Positions 27,785-34,978 of a stretch of 64,000 nucleotides of DNA are shown in pieces. Position 1 is the stretch's first letter; each line of letters opens with the position of its first letter. A model generated the notes under the pieces. That model was not told the DNA's origin and did no database searches. It was given only the letters and a program-made list of their open reading frames with translations. A program made the position numbers and the translations under genes. This DNA is from JAAGZL01 sp050291725. Its GTDB lineage: Bacteria > Pseudomonadota > Gammaproteobacteria > Chromatiales > Chromatiaceae. The stretch spans positions 186,001-250,000 of the forward strand of contig JBNKKH010000032.1 of the NCBI GenBank assembly GCA_050291725.1, in the 5' to 3' direction.

Positions 27785-28633
27785 TTATTTATCTTCCGGC
27801 ATTGCAGGCTCAATTGGAGCCAGGGGCTCAAAGGTAGCCTCTCTCTTCTGACTCTTTGCCAACATACTTTCCACAAGATCTGCCTGCTGAAACATACCCG
27901 CCTGCCAGGTTGCGACATAATCTAGGCTATCAACAACACTATGATCACGAGCATAGTTGAGCATCAGCTTACTGCCCATAACAGCTACTGGAGAGTTGGC
28001 AGCAATCTGCTGCGCAATGTTCATTACCTCTTGCAACATAGAACGGGCATCAGGGAAAACTCTATTTACCAAGCCGCTAGCTTGAGCCTCATCCGCCTCC
28101 ATATTACGCGCCGTATATGCCAGTTCTCGCACTAGACCAGGGCTCATTACTGAGGGTAGTCGCTGTAGTGACCCCAAATCGGCTGTCATGCCAACAGCTG
28201 TCTCTTTAATTGTAAAGAATGCATCTTGAGTACAGTAACGACTATCGCAGGCAGCAATAAGATCCAGCGCCCCGCCGATACATCCCCCCTGAACAGCAGC
28301 TAACACCGGCATACGCAGATTTTCCAATTGACTAAAGCACTGCTGCAATTCCAGAACTAGGCGCCGTATAAACTCGCCTCGCCTAGCCGGTTCGCCACTA
28401 AACAACCTGGGATCAGGCTTTGCGAAAACTTCCAGATCCATTCCCACACAGAAATGTTTCCCGGTGGATGAAATCACCAGCACCCGAACATCTTCCGAGT
28501 TATGGATCTCATTCAAAGCCTGGGGCCACTCTCGCCAGAAGGCGCGATTTAGGGCGTTGTAAGAGTCAGGCCGAACGAGCTGTATATGGGCGATAGCGTC
28601 GTCCATACTCAATTTGATTGTGCTGTATTCCAT
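27785..28633 (-). CDS. crotonase-family delta(3,5)-delta(2,4)-dienoyl-CoA isomerase (ECH1-like)
   Basis: A 282-residue crotonase. The oxyanion-hole segments are GKHFCVGMDL and QGGCIGGALDL. The three acidic residues that define the mammalian dienoyl-CoA isomerase ECH1 are present with exactly the same spacing: D124, E144 and D152 (in DLGSLQRLP). The downstream stretch, with SGLVNRVFPD and RDHSVVDSLDYVATW, also follows ECH1 closely. It would convert 3,5- to 2,4-dienoyl-CoA, which the next gene product, FadH, then reduces. The gene is directly behind two palindromes and divergent from a TetR regulator. Confidence 0.9.
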   Translation of the reverse strand: MEYSTIKLSMDDAIAHIQLVRPDSYNALNRAFWREWPQALNEIHNSEDVRVLVISSTGKHFCVGMDLEVFAKPDPRLFSGEPARRGEFIRRLVLELQQCFSQLENLRMPVLAAVQGGCIGGALDLIAACDSRYCTQDAFFTIKETAVGMTADLGSLQRLPSVMSPGLVRELAYTARNMEADEAQASGLVNRVFPDARSMLQEVMNIAQQIAANSPVAVMGSKLMLNYARDHSVVDSLDYVATWQAGMFQQADLVESMLAKSQKREATFEPLAPIEPAMPEDK

Positions 28634-28648
28634 GAGACCCCCTAGAAC

Positions 28649-28689
28649 TTGACACTGTTAAGATTGAACCGGATATTTGACATTGTCAA
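28649..28689. promoter_or_regulatory. tandem TetR operator candidates with overlapping promoter
   Basis: Two 13-bp palindromes, TTGACACTGTTAA at 28649-28661 (one mismatch) and TTGACATTGTCAA at 28677-28689 (perfect apart from the centre), lie 28 bases apart in the 79-base divergent gap. The first also supplies a -35 box TTGACA that is 17 bases from GATATT (28672-28677), a plausible sigma70 promoter for the tetR gene. Binding would block both divergent transcripts. Confidence 0.7.
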
Positions 28690-28712
28690 GATGTAATTGG
28701 TAGCGTTTTAAT

Positions 28713-29315
28713 ATGAAAAAGGAAAAACAACCATATCACCACGGTGATCTACGTATCAGTCTGATAACGGCAGCAAAGGATATCTTACAAACCGCTGGAC
28801 TGAATTCCCTAAGCATGAGAAAGCTAGCAGAAAAAACTAACGTATCTCGCGCCGCCCCTTATCACCACTTCAAGGATAAAAACGAGCTGCTTTGCGCTAT
28901 CGCAGAAGATGGGTTTCTGCAGCAGGACAGTTTGATAGAGAGTAAATTAATCTCGTCTGATGAGAGTGATCCTAGACTTAGATTTGAAAAGTTCATTCTG
29001 GCATTTCTGCGTTTCGCCTCAGAAAATAAAGAGCAGTACGACCTCATGTATGGAGGAACTATATGGAAAAATGGCACCCCCACTCAAGCGCTATCCAATG
29101 TATCTAAAATCAGCTTTAAGCTCTGGCTGGGAGAGGTAGATAGGCTACAGCAGACAGGCGTACTTAAGCAGACCACGTCCGCGCTGCGTCTAGCTCAGGT
29201 AACCTGGGCCGCACTGCATGGCCTATGTAACCTATCGAATGATCGCATCTATAACGACCCGAAAGATATTGATGATATGGGGCGCACTGTCGTCAAACTG
29301 CTACTAACTCAGTAG
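28713..29315 (+). CDS. TetR/AcrR family transcriptional regulator
   Basis: A 200-residue one-component regulator. The N-terminal helix-turn-helix spans about residues 10-58, with the typical LSMRKLAEKTNVSRAAPYHHF recognition region. The C-terminal ligand domain (about 80-195) resembles the TetR_C_33/WHG-type domain. It is divergent from the dienoyl-CoA isomerase-fadH-fabH-like operon with the two palindromes between them. By position it probably represses that operon and itself, with an acyl-CoA as a likely ligand; this is inference. Confidence 0.88.
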   Translation: MKKEKQPYHHGDLRISLITAAKDILQTAGLNSLSMRKLAEKTNVSRAAPYHHFKDKNELLCAIAEDGFLQQDSLIESKLISSDESDPRLRFEKFILAFLRFASENKEQYDLMYGGTIWKNGTPTQALSNVSKISFKLWLGEVDRLQQTGVLKQTTSALRLAQVTWAALHGLCNLSNDRIYNDPKDIDDMGRTVVKLLLTQ

Positions 29316-29466
29316 AAGTTATATGAGCTATTTGAATTCTATCTAACCGATTGGTTTCGTTTATAAATTCATCAAAGAAATAAAACACTCTACCGCAGGT
29401 ACTGCACTCGCGCGGGAATGCGGTCTTAGATAACTCACAGAGCCATTTCGGTACCTGCTCTTCCAT
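29293..29466 (-). CDS. small CxxC protein, 57 residues, unknown function
   Basis: A short open frame starting at ATG 29466 and ending with TGA at 29293-29295, overlapping the 3' end of the convergent tetR gene by 23 bases. The peptide reads as a compact acidic protein with WLCELSKTAFPRECSTCG near the N-terminus: one CxxC plus a third cysteine, then an aromatic stretch VFYFFDEFINET. This looks like half of a zinc ribbon rather than random translation. The ribosome site is weak. The next gene upstream on this strand is the HMA-fold-like protein. Translation is not proven. Confidence 0.4.
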   Translation of the reverse strand: MEEQVPKWLCELSKTAFPRECSTCGRVFYFFDEFINETNRLDRIQIAHITSTELVAV

Positions 29467-29581
29467 GGAGACTGCCCAACAAGGTTAGTTTATGTTTTCT
29501 ATCTAAACTGGCTGTAAAGCATAGACCATTCTCTTTACAACTAACTCTCTCGGACAGAAAACACTTAAAGTATAAGCTCCC

Positions 29582-29818
29582 TCATAACCCAACAAGCTCT
29601 CCGTGCAATCCACTAAAACGCGGAATATCCACCAGATCACGAGATTTTATTACTTGCGGGTTATATTCAACGACAACAAGGTGTGGACGCTCTGGGTTGA
29701 TAAGCACCGAAACTACGCCATCTCGATCACGAAACGCATCTTCTAACTTATTTCTGCCATCATCATCTAGGGTCTCATCTATATGGATGGTAACATCGGC
29801 TAGATTAATATCCATCAT
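29582..29818 (-). CDS. small ferredoxin-fold (HMA-like) protein lacking CxxC
   Basis: A 78-residue protein (77 from the second ATG) with the alternating pattern expected for a beta-alpha-beta-beta-alpha-beta fold: VTIHIDET, a helix around DDGRNKLEDAFRD, GVVSVLINPERPHLVVVEYNP, and a second helix. This matches heavy-metal-associated domains, but the metal-binding CxxC loop is absent (DETLDDDG instead). GGGAG precedes the tandem ATGs. Its role is unknown; a regulatory or protein-interaction domain is more likely than metal transfer. It stands alone with about 115 bases on each side. Confidence 0.6.
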   Translation of the reverse strand: MMDINLADVTIHIDETLDDDGRNKLEDAFRDRDGVVSVLINPERPHLVVVEYNPQVIKSRDLVDIPRFSGLHGELVGL

Positions 29819-29932
29819 ACACTCCCTTTGTTCAGACTTAAGATGTGACTAAAGCATAAACCATCTTGCGATTATTTGGGGGAGTTTTTCTTTTCCAAAA
29901 TGAACAATTGCCACATAGTTTTTATTCCCTTC

Positions 29933-30994
29933 CTATCTGGACTGCAGTTGCTCTCTATACTCATCACTCTGCCGGTACTCCCCAGGAGTCATACCGGTCC
30001 AGCGCTTGAAAGAGCGGAAAAATGCTGAGGTCTCTTCAAAGCCCATCAGGCCAGCAACGTCATTAATAGAAAGCTGTGGAGAGTTCATGTAGTTGACAGC
30101 GGTTTTTCTGCGACATTCGTCTTTGATTTTTTGGAAGGTGGTTCCCTCTTCCAGCAGGCGGCGACGCAGTTTAGATAGTGACATGTTAAGAGTATTTGCC
30201 ACCTCCTTGGCTGTTGGAACAGGCATACTGAAATCACGCCCTATTAGAGCAACTATTTGGGATGTAAGAGTAGTGCAGTCATCCTCCATTACCAGCAGTT
30301 GGTAAGGAGCAGTCTTTAAAAAGCCGTGCAGGGTTTCCTCGCTCTGTATTATTGGGTAATCCAGATAACGTGCAGCAAATACCATGGCGTTATCGTGTTG
30401 CTCAAACTTTAGCTCTGACTGAAATTTCTTATAAATCCCAGGGATCGCCTCCTGTTCAGGGAAATTAAAATAGGCCGCACGTAACTCCAACCTTTCTCCG
30501 ATTAACCAGCTTACAAAATGGTGCCACATGGAGAGAGAGGTACATATACTGGCTGGCGGCTCTGATGCTATCAACTTTTCCGCCTCAGATGCATCCATAC
30601 TATCCAAACCAGCAAAAGTGACCTTGGCGAAGCGCCCCTTCTTATCCAATTTAGGTTTAATTTTCGTGCCTTTCACTATTTCATGAAAATCACTGGCGCG
30701 ACGAATAGCATGACCCAAGTTTTTACACTGAATAATTGCATGACACATCATACGAAATGCGCCATTGGGCAAACTGCCTCCGCTGAGCATACCGAAGTAT
30801 TCATCTTGAGTAACATACATCACCCGTTGATAGAGAAAGCCAAACTTTTCTGCCGGAAACTCAGTTTGATGCTGGATCTCAGCTGGATCTATGCCCACGT
30901 ACTCCAATAACTCATCAACATCATAGTTCTGCTCAGCAACCCGATCTAACAGCTGCTTCACATAACCTGTCGGCACTGTAATGGTCTGTTTCAT
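29933..30994 (-). CDS. AraC-family transcriptional regulator with Arabinose_bd-type N-domain
   Basis: A 353-residue protein. The N-terminal ligand domain (about 20-215) is of the Arabinose_bd (OruR/ArgR-like) type, and the C-terminal HTH_18 region (about 245-345) shows NDVAGLMGFEETSAFFRSFKRWTGMTPGEYR, the AraC signature. It follows the ETF-quinone oxidoreductase gene by 110 bases on the same strand and could be the last gene of that operon or independent. Regulators of this subtype often control lipid or amino-acid catabolism; control of the neighbouring acyl-CoA dehydrogenase/ETF operon is inferred from position. Confidence 0.88.
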   Translation of the reverse strand: MKQTITVPTGYVKQLLDRVAEQNYDVDELLEYVGIDPAEIQHQTEFPAEKFGFLYQRVMYVTQDEYFGMLSGGSLPNGAFRMMCHAIIQCKNLGHAIRRASDFHEIVKGTKIKPKLDKKGRFAKVTFAGLDSMDASEAEKLIASEPPASICTSLSMWHHFVSWLIGERLELRAAYFNFPEQEAIPGIYKKFQSELKFEQHDNAMVFAARYLDYPIIQSEETLHGFLKTAPYQLLVMEDDCTTLTSQIVALIGRDFSMPVPTAKEVANTLNMSLSKLRRRLLEEGTTFQKIKDECRRKTAVNYMNSPQLSINDVAGLMGFEETSAFFRSFKRWTGMTPGEYRQSDEYREQLQSR

Positions 30995-31104
30995 TGCGCC
31001 CGTCTCATATTCTACCTCGGGTAAGAAGATGTTATAAAATCATCTCCACCTTTATGCAACTCGCGGGCTAACTCTTTCCAGCCTTCATGCAACATATGGT
31101 GACA

Positions 31105-32748
31105 CTACATATTTGGGTAGTTGGGACCGCCGCTACCTTCGGGTGTAGTCCATAGAATATTGCGGGTAGGGTCTTTGATGTCACAAGCCTTACAGTGCAA
31201 ACAGTTCTGGGCATTAATCTGCAGTCTCTCACCTCCATCCTCTTCCACAATCTCATAGACACCTGCCGGACAGTAGCGCTGCTCTGGAGCTGCATAACTC
31301 TTCAAGTTTATGGAAATAGGAACAGAGCTATCACTCAACCGCAGATGAACCGGCTGATCCTCTTCGTGATTGGTGCTGGATAGATAAACTGAGCTGAGAC
31401 GATCAAAGGTTATTTTGCCATCTGGCTTGGGGTAGTTAATCGGCTGACATTCAGCTGCGGGCCTTAACTGCTTTCTATCCTCGCCATGATGACTCAAAGT
31501 CCAGGGCGCCATGCCCCGAAACAGCTTTAAATCTATACCAGCATAGAGAGTGCCACCCCACAGCTTCCATTTGGCAAAGGCGGGGCGAAAGTTTCGCGCC
31601 TGATGCAGCTCGCTGTAGAGCCACGAGTTCTTGACCGCATCGGGATAACTGATCAGCTCGTCACTGCTGCGACCATTAGCCAACGCATCCACTAGGCTTT
31701 CCGCCGCCAGCATTCCGCTCTTCATGGCCGTGTGTGATCCTTTGATCTTTGGCACATTGAGAAAGCCAGCGCTATCTCCTATCAGGGCACCGCCAGGAAA
31801 AACCAAACCCGGAAGTGACTGCAGGCCACCTTCGCTCAGGGTACGTGCCCCATAGGCTATGCGCTTACCACCTTCAAAGTAACCACAAATGGCCGGGTGG
31901 GTTTTGAATCTCTGCATCTCTTCATATGGAGATAGGTATGGATTGGCGTAATCCAAGCCAACCACCATGCCCACCGCTACCTGATTGTTTTCCAGGTGGT
32001 ACATAAAGCTGCCACCATACACATCCTGCTCCAGCGGCCAACCCGCCGAGTGCACAACAAGCCCAGGCTCATGCTTATCTGGAGCTACCTCCCATAGCTC
32101 CTTGATACCGAGTCCATAGGTTTGTGGCTCACATTTGGCATCAAGCTTGAACTTTTCAATCAACTGCTGAGAAAGGGAACCACGGCAGCCCTCAGAGAAC
32201 AGCGTGTACTTAGCATGCAGCTCAATCCCAGGCTCATAACTATCTTTCTGCTCTCCATTGCGGTCCAGCCCCATATCGCCGGTGGCAATGCCTTTGACTG
32301 AACCATCTGCATCGAACAGAACCTCGGCTGCAGCAAAACCGGGATATAGCTCAACCCCCAACCCTTCAGCCACTTCCGCCAACCAACGACAGAGATTTCC
32401 CAGGCTGGTGATATAGTTGCCGTGATTGTTCATTTGCGGAGGAAGCATCCAACCCGGAAAAGGGATGGCTTTCTGCTCTGACAGCAGGAGGAATTTGTCA
32501 TCTGTTACTGACGTGTTCAGAGGAGCTCCTTTCTCTTGCCAGTCAGGAATTAACTCAGAGAGTGCGCGGGGCTCCACAATAGCGCCCGAGAGAATATGCG
32601 CGCCAATTTCAGAACCCTTCTCCACCAAGCAGACACTAAGATCCAGTTCCCGCTCAGCGGCCAACTGCATGATTCGGATAGAAGCAGCCAGCCCAGATGG
32701 ACCACCGCCTACAATCACCACATCATAGCTCATGCTCTCTCTTGCCAT
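31105..32748 (-). CDS. electron-transfer flavoprotein:ubiquinone oxidoreductase
   Basis: A 547-residue membrane-associated flavoprotein that passes electrons from ETF to ubiquinone. It has the N-terminal FAD motif VVIVGGGPSGLAAS and a C-terminal 4Fe-4S site formed by the cysteine in RYCPAGVYE and the cluster CLHCKACDIKDP. The length is usual. It lies 19 bases after etfA and completes the route from acyl-CoA dehydrogenase through ETF to the quinone pool within one operon. Confidence 0.96.
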   Translation of the reverse strand: MARESMSYDVVIVGGGPSGLAASIRIMQLAAERELDLSVCLVEKGSEIGAHILSGAIVEPRALSELIPDWQEKGAPLNTSVTDDKFLLLSEQKAIPFPGWMLPPQMNNHGNYITSLGNLCRWLAEVAEGLGVELYPGFAAAEVLFDADGSVKGIATGDMGLDRNGEQKDSYEPGIELHAKYTLFSEGCRGSLSQQLIEKFKLDAKCEPQTYGLGIKELWEVAPDKHEPGLVVHSAGWPLEQDVYGGSFMYHLENNQVAVGMVVGLDYANPYLSPYEEMQRFKTHPAICGYFEGGKRIAYGARTLSEGGLQSLPGLVFPGGALIGDSAGFLNVPKIKGSHTAMKSGMLAAESLVDALANGRSSDELISYPDAVKNSWLYSELHQARNFRPAFAKWKLWGGTLYAGIDLKLFRGMAPWTLSHHGEDRKQLRPAAECQPINYPKPDGKITFDRLSSVYLSSTNHEEDQPVHLRLSDSSVPISINLKSYAAPEQRYCPAGVYEIVEEDGGERLQINAQNCLHCKACDIKDPTRNILWTTPEGSGGPNYPNM

Positions 32749-32767
32749 GCCGCTTCTCCAGTTATTA

Positions 32768-33697
32768 TTACAGCGCTTCTGTCAGTTCTGGGACCGCATC
32801 AAACAGATCAGCCACCAGGCCATAGTCAGCCACCTCAAAAATAGGAGCATCCTCATCCTTATTGATAGCAACAATCACCTTGCTATCTTTCATCCCCGCT
32901 AGATGCTGGATAGCGCCACTAAGGCCAACTGCAATATAGAGGTTCGGAGCTACAATCTTGCCCGTCTGCCCTACCTGATAGTCATTGGGTACATAGCCAG
33001 CATCCACCGCCGCACGCGATGCTCCCACTGCGGCACCCAGCTTGTCTGCCAGGGCGTCGATCAGCTTAAAGTTATCGCCACTACCCACACCGCGCCCACC
33101 TGATACCACGATATCAGCATCAGTAAGCTCTGGACGATCAGAGACGCTTAGCTCCTGGCTGACAAAACTGGAGCCAGCAAATACATCTACTGCCCCTATC
33201 TCCTCAATAACAGCAGACCCACCCTCGCTTGCAGCGGCATCAAAGGCGGTGCCGCGCACCGTGATCACCTTGATCGCGTCGCTACTCTGTACCGTAGCCA
33301 AGGCGTTACCAGCATAGATGGGACGCACAAAGGTATCGGCAGACTCGACCTTTATTATGTCGCTGATCTGAGCCACATCCAGCTTGGCAGCAATCCGTGG
33401 CATAAAGTTTTTGCCGCTGGTGGTTGCTGGGGCCAAAATATGAGCGTAATTGTCTGCTATGCCAACAACCAAATGAGAGATATTCTCCGGCAAGCTATGT
33501 TCGTAGGCTGCGTCATCACACAGCAACACTTTGCTTATACCATCAATCTGTGCTGCCTGTTCCGCTACAAATCTACACCCGCTTCCCGCCACCAGAAGAT
33601 GCAACTCATCCCCTAGCTGTTTGGCCGCAGTTACGGCATTCAGAGTAGCCGACTTAATGTGGGCATTGTCATGATCAGCTATTATCAATACGCTCAT
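32768..33697 (-). CDS. etfA: electron transfer flavoprotein alpha subunit EtfA
   Basis: A 309-residue FAD-binding subunit. The C-terminal FAD domain shows VVSGGRGVGSGDNF near residue 198, GASRAAVDAGYVPNDYQVGQTGKIVAP near 230 and GLSGAIQHLAGMKDSKVIVAINKDEDAPIF near 266, all diagnostic. The start overlaps the etfB stop by four bases, indicating translational coupling and stoichiometric synthesis with EtfB. Confidence 0.97.
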   Translation of the reverse strand: MSVLIIADHDNAHIKSATLNAVTAAKQLGDELHLLVAGSGCRFVAEQAAQIDGISKVLLCDDAAYEHSLPENISHLVVGIADNYAHILAPATTSGKNFMPRIAAKLDVAQISDIIKVESADTFVRPIYAGNALATVQSSDAIKVITVRGTAFDAAASEGGSAVIEEIGAVDVFAGSSFVSQELSVSDRPELTDADIVVSGGRGVGSGDNFKLIDALADKLGAAVGASRAAVDAGYVPNDYQVGQTGKIVAPNLYIAVGLSGAIQHLAGMKDSKVIVAINKDEDAPIFEVADYGLVADLFDAVPELTEAL

Positions 33698-34446
33698 GAG
33701 ATCACCTTCGCTTCATTTCTTAGTTTTTCCACCAACTCGGTAACAGAGGCCACCTTGATACCGGCCTGACGCACCGGCGGTTCAGTCACTTTCAACGTCT
33801 GGAGACGCGGAGAGATATCCACCCCAGTATCCGCCACAGGGATAATCTCCAGTGGTTTCTTCTTTGCCTTCATAATATTGGGCAGTTTGGCGTAACGCGG
33901 CTCATTCAAACGCAGATCTGTAGTTATCAAAGCCGGCAGAGTTAAGGCTACAGTTTCCAGGCCACCGTCTACCTCTCTGGTAACCTTGACGTTGCCATCC
34001 TCCAGCTCCACTTTGGAAGCAAAAGTACCCTGAGGCAGATCCATAAGAGCAGCCAACATCTGACCACTCTGATTGCTATCATCATCAATCGCCTGCTTAC
34101 CCAAGATAATCAGGTCCGGCTGCTCTTTTTGCGCAACGCTTTGGAGCAGTTTAGCTACAGCCAAAGGCTGAAGTTCAGCATCGGTCTCAATCAATATTGC
34201 CCGATCAGCCCCCAGAGCCAAGGCGCTCCGCAGAGTCTCTTGGCACTCTTTGACGCCAAGGGATACTGCAACAATCTCATCCGCCTTCCCCGCCTCTTTC
34301 AGACGCACAGCCTCTTCCACCGCAATCTCACAAAACGGATTAATGGACATCTTTACATTGTTCAAATCAACTCCGCTTTCATCAGAAGCGACACGGATCT
34401 TGACGTTGTAATCAACAACTCTCTTAACCGCTACGAGTATCTTCAT
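33694..34446 (-). CDS. etfB: electron transfer flavoprotein beta subunit EtfB
   Basis: A 250-residue AMP-binding subunit of ETF. Recognisable segments are MKILVAVKRVVDYNVKIRV, NPFCEIAVEEAVRLKE, LALGADRAI and the recognition-loop region LPALITTDLRLNEPRYAKLPNIMKAKKKPLE that contacts dehydrogenases. The start lies 23 bases inside the end of the upstream thioesterase gene, and its stop overlaps etfA. Confidence 0.97.
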   Translation of the reverse strand: MKILVAVKRVVDYNVKIRVASDESGVDLNNVKMSINPFCEIAVEEAVRLKEAGKADEIVAVSLGVKECQETLRSALALGADRAILIETDAELQPLAVAKLLQSVAQKEQPDLIILGKQAIDDDSNQSGQMLAALMDLPQGTFASKVELEDGNVKVTREVDGGLETVALTLPALITTDLRLNEPRYAKLPNIMKAKKKPLEIIPVADTGVDISPRLQTLKVTEPPVRQAGIKVASVTELVEKLRNEAKVIS

Positions 34447-34978
34447 TCACCTTCTCCGTAATACCGTTAACTTTTTCCAACTTATCAAAAATAGGCCTGT
34501 ACTCTTCCGGCAGTTCCAGAGCACCACCTGCATAGCCTGCCAGTTGCAATATATCTGCTGTCGGAACATTCCCACTCTTGGAGCGAAACAACCCTTTAAT
34601 CACTCCAACAGCAGCCAGCTTCTCTTCAACTTCAAAACGTTGTTCTATGTAGAGCCACTTTTCATCCCAGCCGATAACTCTGGTTAGCAGCTTGTAGCGC
34701 TGCAACGGATCAATCTGTTTAATAAATTTCAGATTGGCCACTGCCACCACCGGCAACCAACGTCTGGATAGCAGCTTTCTCAACATGCCTGTCTGGATTA
34801 TCAACTCAGTCCTACCCAGGTCCATCATGCTGAGGTAGCGGGCATTGGTTAGATGCATGTTTATATCCAGGTCTGTGGGTAGCACCCGCAGCATCAACTC
34901 ACTCGCATCCGTCAACTCTATACGCTTGCGTCTCGGCGCAGAAACAAACAGCCATATGAGTCTAAATATTAGATTCAT
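34424..34978 (-). CDS. hot-dog-fold acyl-CoA thioesterase-like protein
   Basis: A 184-residue protein with an amphipathic N-terminus and one hot-dog domain (about 25-140). The segment LPTDLDINMHLTNARYLSMMDLGR is the 4HBT/THEM6-type active-site loop, with Asp and Asn/His positions as in the YbgC-like group. It probably hydrolyses acyl-CoA, releasing CoA when intermediates accumulate. The start shares ATGA with the stop of the acyl-CoA dehydrogenase, and the 3' end overlaps etfB by 23 bases, so it belongs firmly to this operon. Confidence 0.82.
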   Translation of the reverse strand: MNLIFRLIWLFVSAPRRKRIELTDASELMLRVLPTDLDINMHLTNARYLSMMDLGRTELIIQTGMLRKLLSRRWLPVVAVANLKFIKQIDPLQRYKLLTRVIGWDEKWLYIEQRFEVEEKLAAVGVIKGLFRSKSGNVPTADILQLAGYAGGALELPEEYRPIFDKLEKVNGITEKVNEDTRSG

